A stretch of DNA of 50,934 nucleotides from an uncultured Clostridia bacterium (GCA_930990965.1 CAKNRQ010000014.1:1-50934); one strand, 5' to 3'; counted from the first letter of the stretch, positions 7,716-17,676 are shown. Program-made: numbers and translations. The notes: generated by a model from the sequence alone, not told the origin.

Positions 7716-8774
7716 TCACGTGCCCTGTCCGCGCTCTATGCCGCGATCAAGGGCGCGCGCCATGTTTTCAAGCGCCGAGGCCAGTTCGGCAGAGAACTCG
7801 CTGTCCCGGGATGCGGCTTCTATCAGCAGCTCGCTGTTCTCAGCACTGGGGGATATGCGCGCGCAGCAGTTGCCGGAGCGCAGTATTACCCCGTCGTCAA
7901 ACTCGGCGCCGCACTCCATGAGGCTCGCGGACATGGCTCGCATGAGCCGGGCGCGGTCGGCGCAGCCCAAACTCCGGCGCTCGACATGCTCGCCCTTGAG
8001 CTCCGTGTGCGGTTTGGACTCGGCGGGCGCGGTGGCCGCAGGAGGCGGCTGGTCCGGCAGGCGCAGCTTGCCCGCAAGGGCGTCGGCGCAGCACTGGTAA
8101 TAGGCCTGGGGCGTACCCACGTCGCACCAGTAGCCCTCCATGACCTCGCCGTGTATCCTTTCGCCACGGCGCAGCAGCTCGGGGAAGAGGTCCGAGGCAA
8201 AGTCGCAGGCCGCGCCGTCAGGCACCAGCTCCATCGCCTGGGGCGACACCACGTAGATGCCCGTGCTCACCAGGTCGCCGACTACATGCGGCCAGTCCGG
8301 CTTCTCGATGAAGCAGCGCACGTCGCCGTTCTCGTCCGGCACCGCCAGGCCGTAGCGCAGCGGCTCACGGCACTCGTAGAGCGCGAGCGTCACCGCCGCG
8401 CCGCTGCGCTCGTGGCTCGCAATCAGGGCGCGCAAATCGAAGTCGCAGGCCGCGTCGCCGCTCATCACCAGGAAGGGCGCGTCCCCTAGCACATCCATGC
8501 AGGCCTTCACGCCCCCGGCCGTGCCGAGGGGCTGAGTCTCCACGCGCCATGTTATGTCAACTCCGAAGGCGTCGCCGTCGCCGAAATAGTCCATTATGGG
8601 GCCCGGGTTGTAGCGCAGAGTGGCGCACAGTTCGTTTATTCCGTTTTTAAGCAGCAGCTCTATGCAGCGCTCCATTAGCGGCTTGCCGAGCAGCGGCACC
8701 ATCGGTTTGGGGAGGTCGCCGGTCACGGACTTGAGCCGTTTTCCCTCTCCTCCCGCCATAATAACAGCTTTCAT
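7716..8774 (-). CDS. sugar-1-phosphate nucleotidyltransferase with a phosphomannomutase-like C-terminal remnant
   Basis: Residues 1-235 form a nucleotidyltransferase of the NDP-sugar pyrophosphorylase type: signature AVIMAGGEGKRL at the start, LPKPMVPL, an activation loop with PLGTAGGV, and GDAACDFD around the metal-binding Asp. A Pro/Ala-rich linker (about 236-265) follows. The last 85 residues (DDGVILRSG, then ISPSAENSELLIEA) resemble the final domain of phosphomannomutase-type enzymes. Bifunctional nucleotidyltransferase-phosphomutase proteins in related bacteria are about 800 residues; this one is 352, so the mutase core seems absent. It would make an NDP-sugar, perhaps GDP-mannose. The ATG at 8774 begins the conserved domain; a GTG at 8825 is possible but adds unconserved residues, and neither has a clear ribosome site. 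Confidence 0.8.
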   Translation of the reverse strand: MKAVIMAGGEGKRLKSVTGDLPKPMVPLLGKPLMERCIELLLKNGINELCATLRYNPGPIMDYFGDGDAFGVDITWRVETQPLGTAGGVKACMDVLGDAPFLVMSGDAACDFDLRALIASHERSGAAVTLALYECREPLRYGLAVPDENGDVRCFIEKPDWPHVVGDLVSTGIYVVSPQAMELVPDGAACDFASDLFPELLRRGERIHGEVMEGYWCDVGTPQAYYQCCADALAGKLRLPDQPPPAATAPAESKPHTELKGEHVERRSLGCADRARLMRAMSASLMECGAEFDDGVILRSGNCCARISPSAENSELLIEAASRDSEFSAELASALENMARALDRGIERGQGT

Positions 8775-8808
8775 GCCCCTATTATTTGCAGCATTGTGAG
8801 AAATATTG

Positions 8809-8837
8809 TTGTAAAGATGCGCCACATTTGCTATAAT
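8809..8837 (+). promoter_or_regulatory. strong promoter for the gdpP operon
   Basis: TTGTAA (8809-8814) and a perfect TATAAT (8832-8837) lie 17 bases apart, with initiation predicted near 8844. This makes an ATG at 8852 nearly leaderless and favours the TTG start at 8912. Confidence 0.8.
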
Positions 8838-8911
8838 AATAAACTACCGTAATGTTGTCAGTTTTTACGTTTCTCGCGGCGACGCGCGCCAGAGAAGGGG
8901 AGTTGTTGTAT

Positions 8912-10912
8912 TTGAACAAGAAATTTCAAAGGCTGGCTGAACCGAGCGGCAGAGTTTACCTTTTTGTGCTTGTGGCTTTTGCTGCGGCATCGCTGCTTTT
9001 TGGGCAGTATATACTGGCCGCGGCCGAGGGCGCGGTACTGCTGCTGCTTATAATCAGCTCGCTTTTCATTTCACGCCGCCGCCGGCGCGAGCTCATGGAG
9101 TACATCGAGTCGGTGACCTACGACGCGGATACTGCGAAGAACAATACGCTCTTGAACTTTCCGCTGCCAATGGCGGTGTTCTCGCTGAACGATTTGCGCG
9201 TCATCTGGGCAAATCAGATATTTTTCAACATGTGCGGCGTCTCCGGCTCGCGCTTTGAGGCCAGGCTTGACACGCTGGTGCCCGAGTTCTCGGCCAAGTG
9301 GCTGCTGGAGGGCAAGACCCAGAGCCCGGACCTGCTTGCGATAAACGGACGCAAGTACCAGATACACGGCAACATCATCCGTCCGGGCGAGGAGCAGGAA
9401 GAGCCGGGGCACGGCTTCATGGGCATTGCCTACTGGGTTGACGTCACGGAATACGACGATGTGCGGATAAAGTACGAGGAGAGCCGCCCTGTGGTGGGCG
9501 TGCTTATCATAGACAATTACGACGAGCTCATACGCAACCAGCCTGAGCGAGTCAAAAACGACCTGCGCGACGCCGTGGAGGACCAGATAAACCAGTACTG
9601 GGAGGGCCGCGACGCCGTACTGCGCCGCTATGACCGCGACAGATACCTCGTCGTGTTTGAAGAGCGCTACCTTGAAGAGATGCGCGCAGACAAGTTTTCA
9701 CTGCTCGAGCAGGCGCACTCGGTCACCAGCCCCTCCGGAATCCACGCCACGCTCTCGCTGGGCATGGGACGCGACGGCAGCGGCCTGGGGGAAAACTGGC
9801 AGTTCGCCTCTCTGGCGGCCGAGATGGCGCTGTCCCGCGGCGGCGACCAGGTGGTCATAAAGAACAAGTTCAGCTTTGAGTTCTTCGGCGGGCGCGGCAA
9901 CGAAATCGAAACCCGCACGAAGGTAAAAAGCCGCGTCATGGCCAATGCTCTGGCCGAGCTCGTGGCAGATTCCTCCCGCGTCTTTGTCATGGGTCACAAG
10001 TACGCCGACCTCGACGCCGTGGGAGCGGATGCGGCCGTGTGCTGCATAGCCCGCAAAAAGGGCAAGCTCTGCCGCATAGTCATAGACCCGGAGAAGAACT
10101 CCTCCAAGCTGCTCATAGAGCGGCTCAAATCGGAACCCGAGTACAAGAACGCCTTTATCACCCCGCAGGAGGCCATGCTTCAGGCCGACGGGCGCAGCCT
10201 GCTCGTCGTGGTTGACACCAACAGGCCCGAGCAGGTTGAGGACCCCAACTTCCTGGCCGCGTGCAACCGCGTGGCCGTCATAGACCATCACCGCCGCGCC
10301 GCGACCTACATCCAGAACGCCGCGCTCACCTTCTATGAGCCCTATGCCTCGAGCGTCTGCGAGCTCCTGAGCGAAGTGCTGCAGGAGGTCTGTGAGCCGG
10401 AGGATATTCTCCGCTGTGAGGCCGAGGCAATGCTGGCCGGTATAGTGCTCGACACCAAAAACTTCACCATCCGCACGGGCGAGCGCACTTTCGAGGCCGC
10501 GGCCTTCCTGAGAAGGTGCGGCGCGGATACGACCGAGGTCAAGAAGCTTCTGCAAAACGACATGGCCAATACCGTCGCGCGCTACCGCATAATGCAAAAC
10601 GCCCAGCTCTACCGGGGCAACATAGCCATCGCCGCTCCGGAGACGCCGCAGGACAGGGTCATCATAGCCCAGGCTGCGGACGAGCTGCTCAATATATCCG
10701 GCGTGGAGGTGAGCTTCGTTGTCTGCCCGACCGCGGACGGAGGGGCCAACATATCCGCGCGCAGCATCGGCGACATAAACGTGCAGGTCATAATGGAGAA
10801 GCTGGGCGGCGGCGGCAACCGCTCTGCCGCGGCTTGCCAGATACCGAACACCACACTCAGAGACGCGGTGAACAGCCTGTTTGCCGCCATTGACGACTAC
10901 CTCGACGACTGA
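8912..10912 (+). CDS. gdpP: GdpP-type cyclic-di-AMP phosphodiesterase
   Basis: The protein degrades the second messenger c-di-AMP to pApA, controlling potassium and osmolyte balance and wall stress. Two N-terminal membrane helices (within about residues 12-60) are followed by a PAS-like segment, a degenerate GGDEF domain in which the signature is replaced by [10 protein letters not shown], then DHH and DHHA1 domains. Catalytic motifs are [27 protein letters not shown] and the C-terminal [11 protein letters not shown] chose the TTG at 8912 (666 residues) because GAAGGGGAG lies 9 bases upstream and gives the family N-terminus MNKKF; the ATG at 8852 would give 686 residues. Its length is close to Bacillus GdpP (659). 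The order gdpP-rplI-dnaB is the usual Firmicute arrangement. Confidence 0.93.
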   Translation: MNKKFQRLAEPSGRVYLFVLVAFAAASLLFGQYILAAAEGAVLLLLIISSLFISRRRRRELMEYIESVTYDADTAKNNTLLNFPLPMAVFSLNDLRVIWANQIFFNMCGVSGSRFEARLDTLVPEFSAKWLLEGKTQSPDLLAINGRKYQIHGNIIRPGEEQEEPGHGFMGIAYWVDVTEYDDVRIKYEESRPVVGVLIIDNYDELIRNQPERVKNDLRDAVEDQINQYWEGRDAVLRRYDRDRYLVVFEERYLEEMRADKFSLLEQAHSVTSPSGIHATLSLGMGRDGSGLGENWQFASLAAEMALSRGGDQVVIKNKFSFEFFGGRGNEIETRTKVKSRVMANALAELVADSSRVFVMGHKYADLDAVGADAAVCCIARKKGKLCRIVIDPEKNSSKLLIERLKSEPEYKNAFITPQEAMLQADGRSLLVVVDTNRPEQVEDPNFLAACNRVAVIDHHRRAATYIQNAALTFYEPYASSVCELLSEVLQEVCEPEDILRCEAEAMLAGIVLDTKNFTIRTGERTFEAAAFLRRCGADTTEVKKLLQNDMANTVARYRIMQNAQLYRGNIAIAAPETPQDRVIIAQAADELLNISGVEVSFVVCPTADGGANISARSIGDINVQVIMEKLGGGGNRSAAACQIPNTTLRDAVNSLFAAIDDYLDD

Positions 10913-10962
10913 CAGCCGGAGAGGGAACAGGGATACCGTCAACTCACGAAAGGAAGATATAT

Positions 10963-11412
10963 ATGAAGGTCATATTCAACCAGGACGTCAGAGGCCAGGG
11001 CAAGCGCGGAGAGCTCAAGGAAGTCTCCGACGGCTACGCGCGCAACTATCTGCTGCCGCGCAAGCTTGCCAGCGAGGCCACGCCGGATATGCTCAACGCC
11101 TTCAAGCTCAAGGAGAAGGCCAAGAAGGCGCAGATGGACCGTGAGCGCGCCGCCGCGGAGGAGACCGCCAAGCGCCTCGAGGGCGTGTCCGTTACCATAA
11201 GCGCCCGCGCCGGCCAGGGCGGCAGGCTCTTCGGCGCCATTACCAGCCAGGAGATCTCCGACGCCCTGCGCGAGCAGCACGGCATAGACATCGAGAAGAA
11301 CAAGATAGTCCAGGCCGAGCCCATAAAGGGTTTCGGCTCCTACGAGGTGCGCGCCAAGCTCGGCTATGAAGTCAGCGGCAAGATAAACGTCCTCGTGATA
11401 GAGAAGAAGTAA
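10963..11412 (+). CDS. rplI: ribosomal protein L9
   Basis: This is the 149-residue large-subunit protein bL9, which binds 23S rRNA near the L1 stalk and affects frame maintenance. The N-terminal RNA-binding domain has the family signature ([17 protein letters not shown], then [14 protein letters not shown]), a long Lys/Ala/Glu-rich helix links to the second domain, and GGRLFGAIT opens the C-terminal domain. A GAAAGGAAG site precedes the ATG. It lies 50 bases after gdpP and 4 bases before dnaB, in one operon. Length and motifs are normal. Confidence 0.97.
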   Translation: MKVIFNQDVRGQGKRGELKEVSDGYARNYLLPRKLASEATPDMLNAFKLKEKAKKAQMDRERAAAEETAKRLEGVSVTISARAGQGGRLFGAITSQEISDALREQHGIDIEKNKIVQAEPIKGFGSYEVRAKLGYEVSGKINVLVIEKK

Positions 11413-11416
11413 AGCT

Positions 11417-12757
11417 ATGGATGAACTTCTGGGCAGACGCGTGCCATACTCCGCTACAGCGGAGCAGGCCGTGCTCGGCTCCATGCTGATAGATTCGCGC
11501 TGCATAGCCGACGTCATAGGCCGTGTCAGGGCCGACGACTTCTATGTCCAGACCAACCGCGACATATTCGAGACGATCTTCGCCATGTTCTCCATTGGCC
11601 AGAGCGTGGACCCGGTGACGGTGCTCGACCAGATGAAGGTGCGCGGCGTCGAGAAGGAGAACTCGCGGCAGTATCTGCTCGAGCTGATGGAAGTCACTCC
11701 GACGGCGGCCAACGTGCTTGAGTACGCGGCCATAGTACGTGACCGCGCGCTTTTGCGCGCTCTGGCGCAGGTTGGCGACGAGATAAGCAACATGGTCTAC
11801 GCCGGGCAGGGCGAGGCCGACAGCATGCTTGAAGCCGCCGAGCGCAAAATTTACGCCCTCAGCCGCGACCGTGACACCGGCGGGCTCACACCCGTGGCGA
11901 GCGTCGTGCAGCGCGTCTTTGAGTCAATCAGCGAGGCCGCGGCCCGAGAGACGGCCATACCGGGCCTGAGCACGGGACTCACCGACCTCGACAACGCCAT
12001 ACTCGGCCTCAACCCGGGCGACCTGGCCATAGTGGCCGCCCGCCCCGGCATGGGCAAGACCAGTATAGCGCTGAACATAGCCCGCGCCGTTGGCAAGGCC
12101 AGCGGCAAGACCGTCGCCTTCTTCTCGCTAGAGATGAGCCGCGAACAGCTCGTGACGCGCCTGCTCTCGGCCGAGGGTATGGTTGACGGCAAGAAGCTCC
12201 AGACCGGACGCCTGAGCGAAGAGGAGTGGAGGCGTATAGCCTCTGCGGCCAGCGTGCTCAGTGCCGCCGACATACGCATAGACGACAACCCCTCGCTCAC
12301 CGTGGCCGATATGAACGCCCAGTGCCGGAGGGTCAAAAACCTCGGTCTCGTCGTGATCGACTACCTGCAGCTAATGCAGAGCGCCGGCAGCGGCAACTCC
12401 TGGTCCAACGAGAGCCGCACGCAGGCGGTGAGCGATATAAGCCGCATGATGAAAATTATGGCCAAGGAGCTCGGGGTGCCGGTGCTCTGCCTGAGCCAGC
12501 TCTCGCGCGCCAACACGCAGCGCCAGAACAAGCGGCCTATGCTCTCTGACCTGCGCGAATCCGGCGCCATAGAGCAGGACGCCGACGTCGTCGTGGCGCT
12601 GCACCGCGAGGGCTATTACGACGAAAACTACGAAAATCCCAACGAGGTTGAGCTGATAATACTCAAGAACCGCCGCGGTGAGACCAACACCCTCTACATG
12701 CTGTGGCTGCCCGAGTACACCAGCTTCGCACCTCTGGACAAGAGGCACGACGAATGA
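11417..12757 (+). CDS. dnaB: replicative DNA helicase DnaB
   Basis: This 446-residue hexameric helicase unwinds DNA ahead of the replisome on the lagging strand. The N-terminal DnaB domain begins with PYSATAEQAVLGSML, which precedes the primase-interacting helices. The RecA-like core has the Walker A sequence ARPGMGKTS near residue 210, the Walker B stretch LVVIDYLQLM, and the DLRESGAIEQDADVV motif. Length agrees with the family. The stop codon overlaps the tilS start by four bases (ATGA at 12754-12757), so tilS is translationally coupled. No intein or insertion interrupts it. Confidence 0.97.
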   Translation: MDELLGRRVPYSATAEQAVLGSMLIDSRCIADVIGRVRADDFYVQTNRDIFETIFAMFSIGQSVDPVTVLDQMKVRGVEKENSRQYLLELMEVTPTAANVLEYAAIVRDRALLRALAQVGDEISNMVYAGQGEADSMLEAAERKIYALSRDRDTGGLTPVASVVQRVFESISEAAARETAIPGLSTGLTDLDNAILGLNPGDLAIVAARPGMGKTSIALNIARAVGKASGKTVAFFSLEMSREQLVTRLLSAEGMVDGKKLQTGRLSEEEWRRIASAASVLSAADIRIDDNPSLTVADMNAQCRRVKNLGLVVIDYLQLMQSAGSGNSWSNESRTQAVSDISRMMKIMAKELGVPVLCLSQLSRANTQRQNKRPMLSDLRESGAIEQDADVVVALHREGYYDENYENPNEVELIILKNRRGETNTLYMLWLPEYTSFAPLDKRHDE

Positions 12758-14055
12758 GCGGCTTCGACTATTCGCTGCTGGGCGGGCATGTGCTCTGCGC
12801 CGTCTCAGGCGGGGCCGACAGCGTGTATTTGCTCTGCCGCTGCCTCGAGCGCGCGGGGGAGCTGGGCTATACCGTCAGCGCGGCTCACTACAACCACTGC
12901 CTGCGCGGGGAGGAATCCGAGCGCGACGAGAGGTTCGTGCGCGACCTCTGCGAGAAATTGGGCGTGGAATGCTTCTGCGGGCGCGGCGACGTCGCGGCCT
13001 ATGCCCGCGAGCACGGGCTTGGCACGGAGGAGGCCGCGCGCACCATGCGCTATGACTTCCTGGAGCAAGCCGCGAACGAGGCGCAGGCAAATACCATAGC
13101 TACCGCGCACTCGGCCGACGACAACGCGGAGACAATGCTCTTCGCCCTTGCCCGCGGCAGCGGCCTGAAGGGCCTTGCGGGCATACCGCCACGGCGCGGC
13201 AACATAGTCCGTCCCATGCTCGGCGTTACCCGCAGGGAGATAGAGGGCTATCTCTCCGAGCGCGGTATAGCCCACGTTGAGGACAGCACGAACGCCCAGC
13301 TAGACTACTCGCGCAACAGAATCCGGGCCCTGGTCACGCCGGTGCTGCGCGAGATAAATCCCAACTTCGCCCAGGCGGCTCACAGGGCGAGCGAGCTTCT
13401 GCGCTCGGACGAGGAGTTTTTGGACTCCCTGGCCGTGAGTTTCCTGGCAGCGTACCCGGATGGCCGCGTCAGCTGTGAAGCGCTCTGTGCCCAGCACGTG
13501 AGTGTGGCCTCGCGTGTGGTGAGGCACATGTCGCCAAAGGCGATGGGTATGAACCATGTGGAGGCTGTTTTGGTCCTGGCACGGGCCGGAAAAGGCGAAT
13601 GCGACGTGCCCGGAGCGAGATTCAGGGCCGAAAAGGGCGCCATTTATCTGGTTGGTGCAGAAAGGACTTTGCCTGACAGGGAAGTTTCAATCCCCGGGCT
13701 CACGCCTCTGCCGGAGGCCGGCATGGTACTTGAGTGCCATTGGCTGGAAAAGGATTGCGAAATTCACACTTCTTTAAACACTTTTTACTTCCAATGTGAG
13801 AATATCTGTGGTACGATGTACTGCACAGCGCGCCGTGCCGGAGACAGGCTCAGACCGGCCGGACGCGGCTGTACCAAGAAGCTCGCTGACCTCTTTGCCG
13901 AAAAGGGCATAGCGGCGTCGGAAAGGGATTTAATACCAGTATTGCGTGACTCGCGCGGCGTATTGGCCGTGCCCGGCTTCGGCCAGGACGAGAGAACGCT
14001 GCCGGTAGGAGAAGGCCCGGTGCTGGTGGTGCGCGCGATGCGCGCAGCAAAGTAG
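12754..14055 (+). CDS. tilS: tRNA(Ile)-lysidine synthase TilS
   Basis: TilS attaches lysine to cytidine-34 of the CAU-anticodon isoleucine tRNA, so that it reads AUA codons. The PP-loop motif SGGADS is at residues 18-23, followed by AAHYNHCLRG and the TAHSADDNAETML segment. Later parts match the TilS middle and C-terminal substrate-binding domains, including a basic RAGDRLRPAGRG stretch. Length is 433 residues when started at the ATG overlapping the dnaB stop; a longer in-frame start at 12703 lies inside dnaB and adds unconserved sequence. The stop is TAG, which shows that amber is an ordinary terminator in this genome. tilS followed by hpt and ftsH is a common Firmicute order. Confidence 0.95.
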   Translation: MSGFDYSLLGGHVLCAVSGGADSVYLLCRCLERAGELGYTVSAAHYNHCLRGEESERDERFVRDLCEKLGVECFCGRGDVAAYAREHGLGTEEAARTMRYDFLEQAANEAQANTIATAHSADDNAETMLFALARGSGLKGLAGIPPRRGNIVRPMLGVTRREIEGYLSERGIAHVEDSTNAQLDYSRNRIRALVTPVLREINPNFAQAAHRASELLRSDEEFLDSLAVSFLAAYPDGRVSCEALCAQHVSVASRVVRHMSPKAMGMNHVEAVLVLARAGKGECDVPGARFRAEKGAIYLVGAERTLPDREVSIPGLTPLPEAGMVLECHWLEKDCEIHTSLNTFYFQCENICGTMYCTARRAGDRLRPAGRGCTKKLADLFAEKGIAASERDLIPVLRDSRGVLAVPGFGQDERTLPVGEGPVLVVRAMRAAK

Positions 14056-14095
14056 AAATAGACACAAATTTATGACATAGTGTGGGGTATAAAGA

Positions 14096-14635
14096 ATGAC
14101 GCAGGATATTGAGAGAATACTGTTCAGCGAGGAACAGCTTCGCGCGCGCATAGCCGAGCTCGGAGCTCAGATCACCGAAGACTTTAAAGACAAGCAGCCC
14201 ATTTTCGTGGGCGTGCTAAAGGGATGCTTTGTGTTTATGGCAGACCTGCTGCGCAGCACGGACATCTACTGCACGATGGACTTCATGTCCGTCTCCAGCT
14301 ATGGCGACGGCGTGACGAGTACCGGCGCGGTGAAGATCAACAAAGACCTCAGCCGCGACATAGCGGGCAGGCACGTGATAATCGTCGAGGACATCCTGGA
14401 CAGCGGTATCACGCTCTCCTACCTGAAGAAGTATCTCAGCGTGCGCAATCCGGCGTCCATCTCCATAGTTACGCTGCTCGATAAGCCCGCCAGGCGCAAG
14501 GCCGACATAAAGGCCGACTATGTGGGCTTCGAGGTCGAGGACGCCTTCGTTGTGGGCTATGGTCTCGACTACGCCGAGGAGTACCGCAATCTGCCCTACA
14601 TCGGCGTGCTCAAGAGCGAGGTTTACAGCAAGTAA
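14096..14635 (+). CDS. hpt: hypoxanthine phosphoribosyltransferase
   Basis: This 179-residue purine-salvage enzyme makes IMP or GMP from hypoxanthine or guanine and PRPP. The PRPP-binding loop [14 protein letters not shown] (about residues 94-107) is diagnostic, and [14 protein letters not shown] marks the N-terminal substrate loop. The SSYGDG flexible-loop sequence is present. It lies 40 bases after tilS and 214 bases before ftsH, in the usual tilS-hpt-ftsH order. A GTGGGG stretch upstream of the ATG acts as a modest ribosome site. Confidence 0.96.
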   Translation: MTQDIERILFSEEQLRARIAELGAQITEDFKDKQPIFVGVLKGCFVFMADLLRSTDIYCTMDFMSVSSYGDGVTSTGAVKINKDLSRDIAGRHVIIVEDILDSGITLSYLKKYLSVRNPASISIVTLLDKPARRKADIKADYVGFEVEDAFVVGYGLDYAEEYRNLPYIGVLKSEVYSK

Positions 14636-14644
14636 GGCCGCAAA

Positions 14645-14821
14645 TTCCGGTGCAGGGCCGTAAGCTTGATTAAATGCACATTTTCCTGGAGACCTGCTGC
14701 GGGAAAATACCAGTCACGAAGCTGGACGCAAGGCCGCGAGCGGCCGTGCGCGAAGCGCGTGCTGCACCATCGCGCCAAAGGCGCGGGGTATCTTGGCACT
14801 GAAGGGGCAAAGCCCTTTCAG
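14645..14821 (+). repeat. chain of short hairpins in the ftsH leader (possible interspersed repeat or structured RNA)
   Basis: The 214-base gap between hpt and ftsH holds successive inverted repeats: ATTTTCC/GGAAAAT (14679-14708 region), CCAG/CTGG (14710-14724), GGCCGC/GCGGCC (14732-14745), GCGC/GCGC (near 14748-14758), CGCGCC-AAA-GGCGCG (14771-14785), and a 10-bp stem with AAA loop at 14799-14821. I find no gene in it. It may be a dispersed palindromic element or a regulatory leader. None of the hairpins has a T-run, so they are not simple terminators. Confidence 0.6.
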
Positions 14822-14849
14822 GCCGGCTTATTAAGGAAGTGAAGTTTTT

Positions 14850-16853
14850 TTGAAACCACAGCGAAACAGAGCCCGAGACATCGGGTTTTACGTGCTGATA
14901 ATGGTAATCCTCCTGGCAGTCATCTACACCATGCTGACGCCGAGTCAGCCGCAGGAGCAGCTCACCTACTCAGACGTTGTCGAGATGTTCTACAATGAAG
15001 AGGTTGACTCTTTCGTCGTAGAGGGTTCGACTCTCATTATAACTCCGAAGGGCGCCGGTGAGAACGACCCTGACATCACCTACGACCTCTATGACGTGGG
15101 TCTCTTCTGGAACCAGCTGGGCGCCCTGATTGATGAACAGCACACGGCCGGCATTATAACCGAGTATGACTTCAATGTGGGCTGGGTTGCGCCCTGGTGG
15201 CTGAGCATGGTGCCGTACCTGCTCATAATCGTCGCCTTCTTCGCGCTCTGGTACTACATGATGAACAAGGCCGGAGGCGGCGGTGGAGCGCCAGGTGTGG
15301 GCAAGTTCGGCAAGGCCCGTACCCGCCTCGGCAGCGAAGAGCAGAAAAAGGTCACCTTTAAGGACGTGGCCGGCTGTGAAGAGGAGAAGGCAGAACTTGA
15401 GGAAGTCGTCAACTTCCTCAAGAACCCGAAGGCCTACACCGATATGGGCGCGCGCATACCCAAGGGCGTGCTGCTCGTCGGTCCTCCGGGCACCGGCAAG
15501 ACCCTGCTGGCCAAGGCCGTTGCGGGCGAGGCAGGAGTGCAATTCCTGTCCATATCCGGTTCCGACTTCGTCGAGCTCTACGTCGGCGTCGGCGCCTCCC
15601 GTGTTCGTGACCTCTTTGACCAGGCCAAGAAAGTCGCCCCGGCGATTATATTCATAGACGAGATCGACGCCGTGGGCCGCCAGCGCGGCAGCGGTCTCGG
15701 CGGCGGCCACGACGAGCGCGAGCAGACGCTAAACCAGCTGCTCGTCGAAATGGACGGCTTCACCAACAACGAGGGCGTCATAGTCATGGCGGCCACGAAC
15801 CGCGACGACATCCTAGATAACGCTCTGACCCGCCCGGGTCGTTTCGACAGGCGCGTGTACATCGGCCTGCCCGATATCCGCGGTCGTGAGGCCATACTGC
15901 GCGTCCACGCCAAGGGCAAGCCCCTGGCTGACGACGTAAACCTCAACTCCATCGCCCGCGGTACCCCCGGCTTCTCCGGCGCGGACCTCGAGAACCTGCT
16001 CAACGAGGCGGCGCTTATGGCAGTCTCGAACGGCAAGCACTTCATCACCAGCTACGAGATTGAAGAGGCCATCCGCAAGGTGCAGATGGGCCCCGAGAAG
16101 AAGAGCAAGGTCATGAGCGAAAGGGCCAGAAAGCTCACCGCCTACCACGAAGGCGGCCACGCCGTGGTCAGTGAGTTCCTCGAGCACACCGACCCGGTGC
16201 ACTATATCACGATTATCCCGCGCGGACCCAGCGGCGGCGCGACCTACTTCCGGCCCAAGGAGGATCTCGAGAACTTTAACTCTTACTCCGAGCTTTTTGA
16301 GGACATCGTCGTGTCCCTCGGCGGCCGTGTCAGCGAGCGCATGTTCCTTGACGATATCTCCACTGGCGCTGCAGGCGATATCCAGCAGGCTACTCACCTT
16401 GCCCGCGCCATGGTGACCCAGTACGGCATGAGCGAGCGGCTCGGACCGATAAGCTATGACAGTTCCGGCCACAGCATCTTCATCGGCCGTGACTTCGGCA
16501 CTACCAAGAGCTACAGCGAGGAGACCGCCGCCATTATTGACGAGGAGGTCAAGCGCATCTTCGACGAGGCCAACGCCAAGTGCGAGAGCATACTGCGCGA
16601 GCACGAGGACGTCCTGCGCGGCGTTGCGGAGTACCTCCTGCAGAACGAGAGCATGGACGGTGAGGACTTCAGTTACTTCTGTCGCCACGGCGAGATGCCT
16701 CCCAAGAAGCCCGAACCCAAGATGCGCGACAGCTCCATTGAGCCGCCCGCGCGCAAGATAAGCTACACCTTCGACGAGCCGAAAGAGACTCCCCAGATAG
16801 ACAGCGGGGAGACCCAGACTCAGGACGAGCCGAAGGACGAGACAAAGGAATAA
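14850..16853 (+). CDS. ftsH: ATP-dependent zinc metalloprotease FtsH
   Basis: This membrane-bound AAA+ protease degrades damaged and regulatory membrane or cytosolic proteins as a hexamer. Two membrane helices (about 10-28 and 118-136) enclose an extracytoplasmic segment. A Gly-rich linker then leads to the AAA domain with Walker A GPPGTGKT (211-218), [11 protein letters not shown] and the second-region-of-homology sequence [18 protein letters not shown]. The zinc motif HEGGH is at 433-437. The C-terminal tail is acidic and Thr/Glu-rich, probably disordered. The start is a TTG at 14850 behind AAGGAAGTGAAG. At 667 residues it is of normal size. The leader carries the hairpin chain described separately. 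Confidence 0.96.
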   Translation: MKPQRNRARDIGFYVLIMVILLAVIYTMLTPSQPQEQLTYSDVVEMFYNEEVDSFVVEGSTLIITPKGAGENDPDITYDLYDVGLFWNQLGALIDEQHTAGIITEYDFNVGWVAPWWLSMVPYLLIIVAFFALWYYMMNKAGGGGGAPGVGKFGKARTRLGSEEQKKVTFKDVAGCEEEKAELEEVVNFLKNPKAYTDMGARIPKGVLLVGPPGTGKTLLAKAVAGEAGVQFLSISGSDFVELYVGVGASRVRDLFDQAKKVAPAIIFIDEIDAVGRQRGSGLGGGHDEREQTLNQLLVEMDGFTNNEGVIVMAATNRDDILDNALTRPGRFDRRVYIGLPDIRGREAILRVHAKGKPLADDVNLNSIARGTPGFSGADLENLLNEAALMAVSNGKHFITSYEIEEAIRKVQMGPEKKSKVMSERARKLTAYHEGGHAVVSEFLEHTDPVHYITIIPRGPSGGATYFRPKEDLENFNSYSELFEDIVVSLGGRVSERMFLDDISTGAAGDIQQATHLARAMVTQYGMSERLGPISYDSSGHSIFIGRDFGTTKSYSEETAAIIDEEVKRIFDEANAKCESILREHEDVLRGVAEYLLQNESMDGEDFSYFCRHGEMPPKKPEPKMRDSSIEPPARKISYTFDEPKETPQIDSGETQTQDEPKDETKE

Positions 16854-16861
16854 CAAATGTA

Positions 16862-16889
16862 AGAGGCGGGAGCTGTAGCTCCCGCCTCT
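16862..16889. terminator. hairpin between convergent ftsH and XRE genes
   Basis: A perfect 12-bp stem, 16862-16873 with 16878-16889, has a TGTA loop. The T-runs on both sides are poor, but its place between two convergent stop codons supports a bidirectional terminator. Confidence 0.65.
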
Positions 16890-16893
16890 ATGC

Positions 16894-17535
16894 TTATCCT
16901 TTGCTTTTGCGTTTGAGAAATATGGCCAGGGCGATGCCCACAACAATGAGCACGATGCCTATGACCATGATGGCCGTGCCTAACATAGCTACAGGGTTGT
17001 TCTGCGCAAAGCCGCTGAAGGCGCCGTCTTCTATTGGAATTATATTGCCGTCTATCTCTATGGTTGTACCAAACATACCGCCCATAGAAGAGTTAAATCC
17101 ACTGAGCATGCGGTTGGATATGATCGTGGCCAACGCGCCTATGAAGGTAAAGGGCAGACCTGAGACTGCTATATACACGCCTGCGAGCCAGCCCCAGCGC
17201 CGGGCAATTTTCTGAATATATCGCGGCAGCGTATCGACCCAGTCCTGGTTACGGCTCCGGCTGCTGTCATAGGATTCCCTGGACCCTGTGAAGCAGCCAT
17301 AAGCGTCCTGTTCAGAGTTACCGCTATCCTCCTCCGGCTCGTCCTCACTGAGCAGCCAGTCCACCGAGACACCCAGCGCCGCCGCGAGCGCGGCCAGCTT
17401 TCCCGTTTCAGGCACAGATTCGCCGGTTTCCCATTTGCTGACCGCCTGGCGCGAGATGCCCAGACGCTCGGACAAGGCGTCCTGTGAGAGCCCGGCCTTC
17501 TTTCTGCAGTAGTATATCTTTTCGTGCAGCTTCAT
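16894..17535 (-). CDS. membrane-anchored XRE-family transcriptional regulator
   Basis: This 213-residue protein starts with a clear helix-turn-helix of the Cro/CI (XRE) class (residues about 5-58; LSQDALSERLGISRQAVSKWETG). A Ser/Asp/Glu-rich linker follows, then two hydrophobic stretches (about 117-140 and 183-205), separated by a polar loop and ended by Lys/Arg residues. The DNA-binding domain is therefore tethered to the inner face of the membrane, as in other small Firmicute XRE-transmembrane proteins of mostly unknown function. It is transcribed alone, and no adjacent transporter shares its transcript. It may sense membrane state; its targets are unknown. Confidence 0.85.
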   Translation of the reverse strand: MKLHEKIYYCRKKAGLSQDALSERLGISRQAVSKWETGESVPETGKLAALAAALGVSVDWLLSEDEPEEDSGNSEQDAYGCFTGSRESYDSSRSRNQDWVDTLPRYIQKIARRWGWLAGVYIAVSGLPFTFIGALATIISNRMLSGFNSSMGGMFGTTIEIDGNIIPIEDGAFSGFAQNNPVAMLGTAIMVIGIVLIVVGIALAIFLKRKSKG

Positions 17536-17644
17536 GTCATCCCTCCCTTGTGTTGTGCCACAAGTATATCAAAGACAAAGTTGCGGTGCAATAAAGAATG
17601 CCTTGAAGTTCCGCAACCGACGGTTGCGAAATACTGCCGCAGAC

Positions 17645-17676
17645 AAAATATCCCCGCCATTAGGCGGGGATATTTT
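17645..17676 (-). terminator. terminator of the lipoprotein/SLH operon
   Basis: A 14-bp stem, AAAATATCCCCGCC (17645-17658) with 17663-17676, has an ATTA loop. Read on the minus strand it lies 4 bases after the lipoprotein stop and ends in a TATTTT tract. Confidence 0.8.

Noticed and set aside
8852..8911. ATG at 8852 as the gdpP start
   Set aside because: It is 8 bases after the predicted transcription start, lacks a ribosome site and adds residues that do not look conserved. TTG at 8912 has GAAGGGGAG upstream.
9698..10942. A 414-codon open frame on the minus strand
   Set aside because: It is antisense to gdpP, whose DHH motifs are conserved.
14645..14821. Hairpin chain as 6S, tmRNA, RNase P or SRP RNA
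   Set aside because: None of the conserved core sequences of these RNAs is seen, and the layout is a row of separate hairpins.
17612..17628. Palindrome CGCAACCG-A-CGGTTGCG
   Set aside because: A one-base centre leaves no usable loop for RNA, and no matching copy was noticed near other promoters. It may be a chance repeat or a small operator; support is too weak to list.
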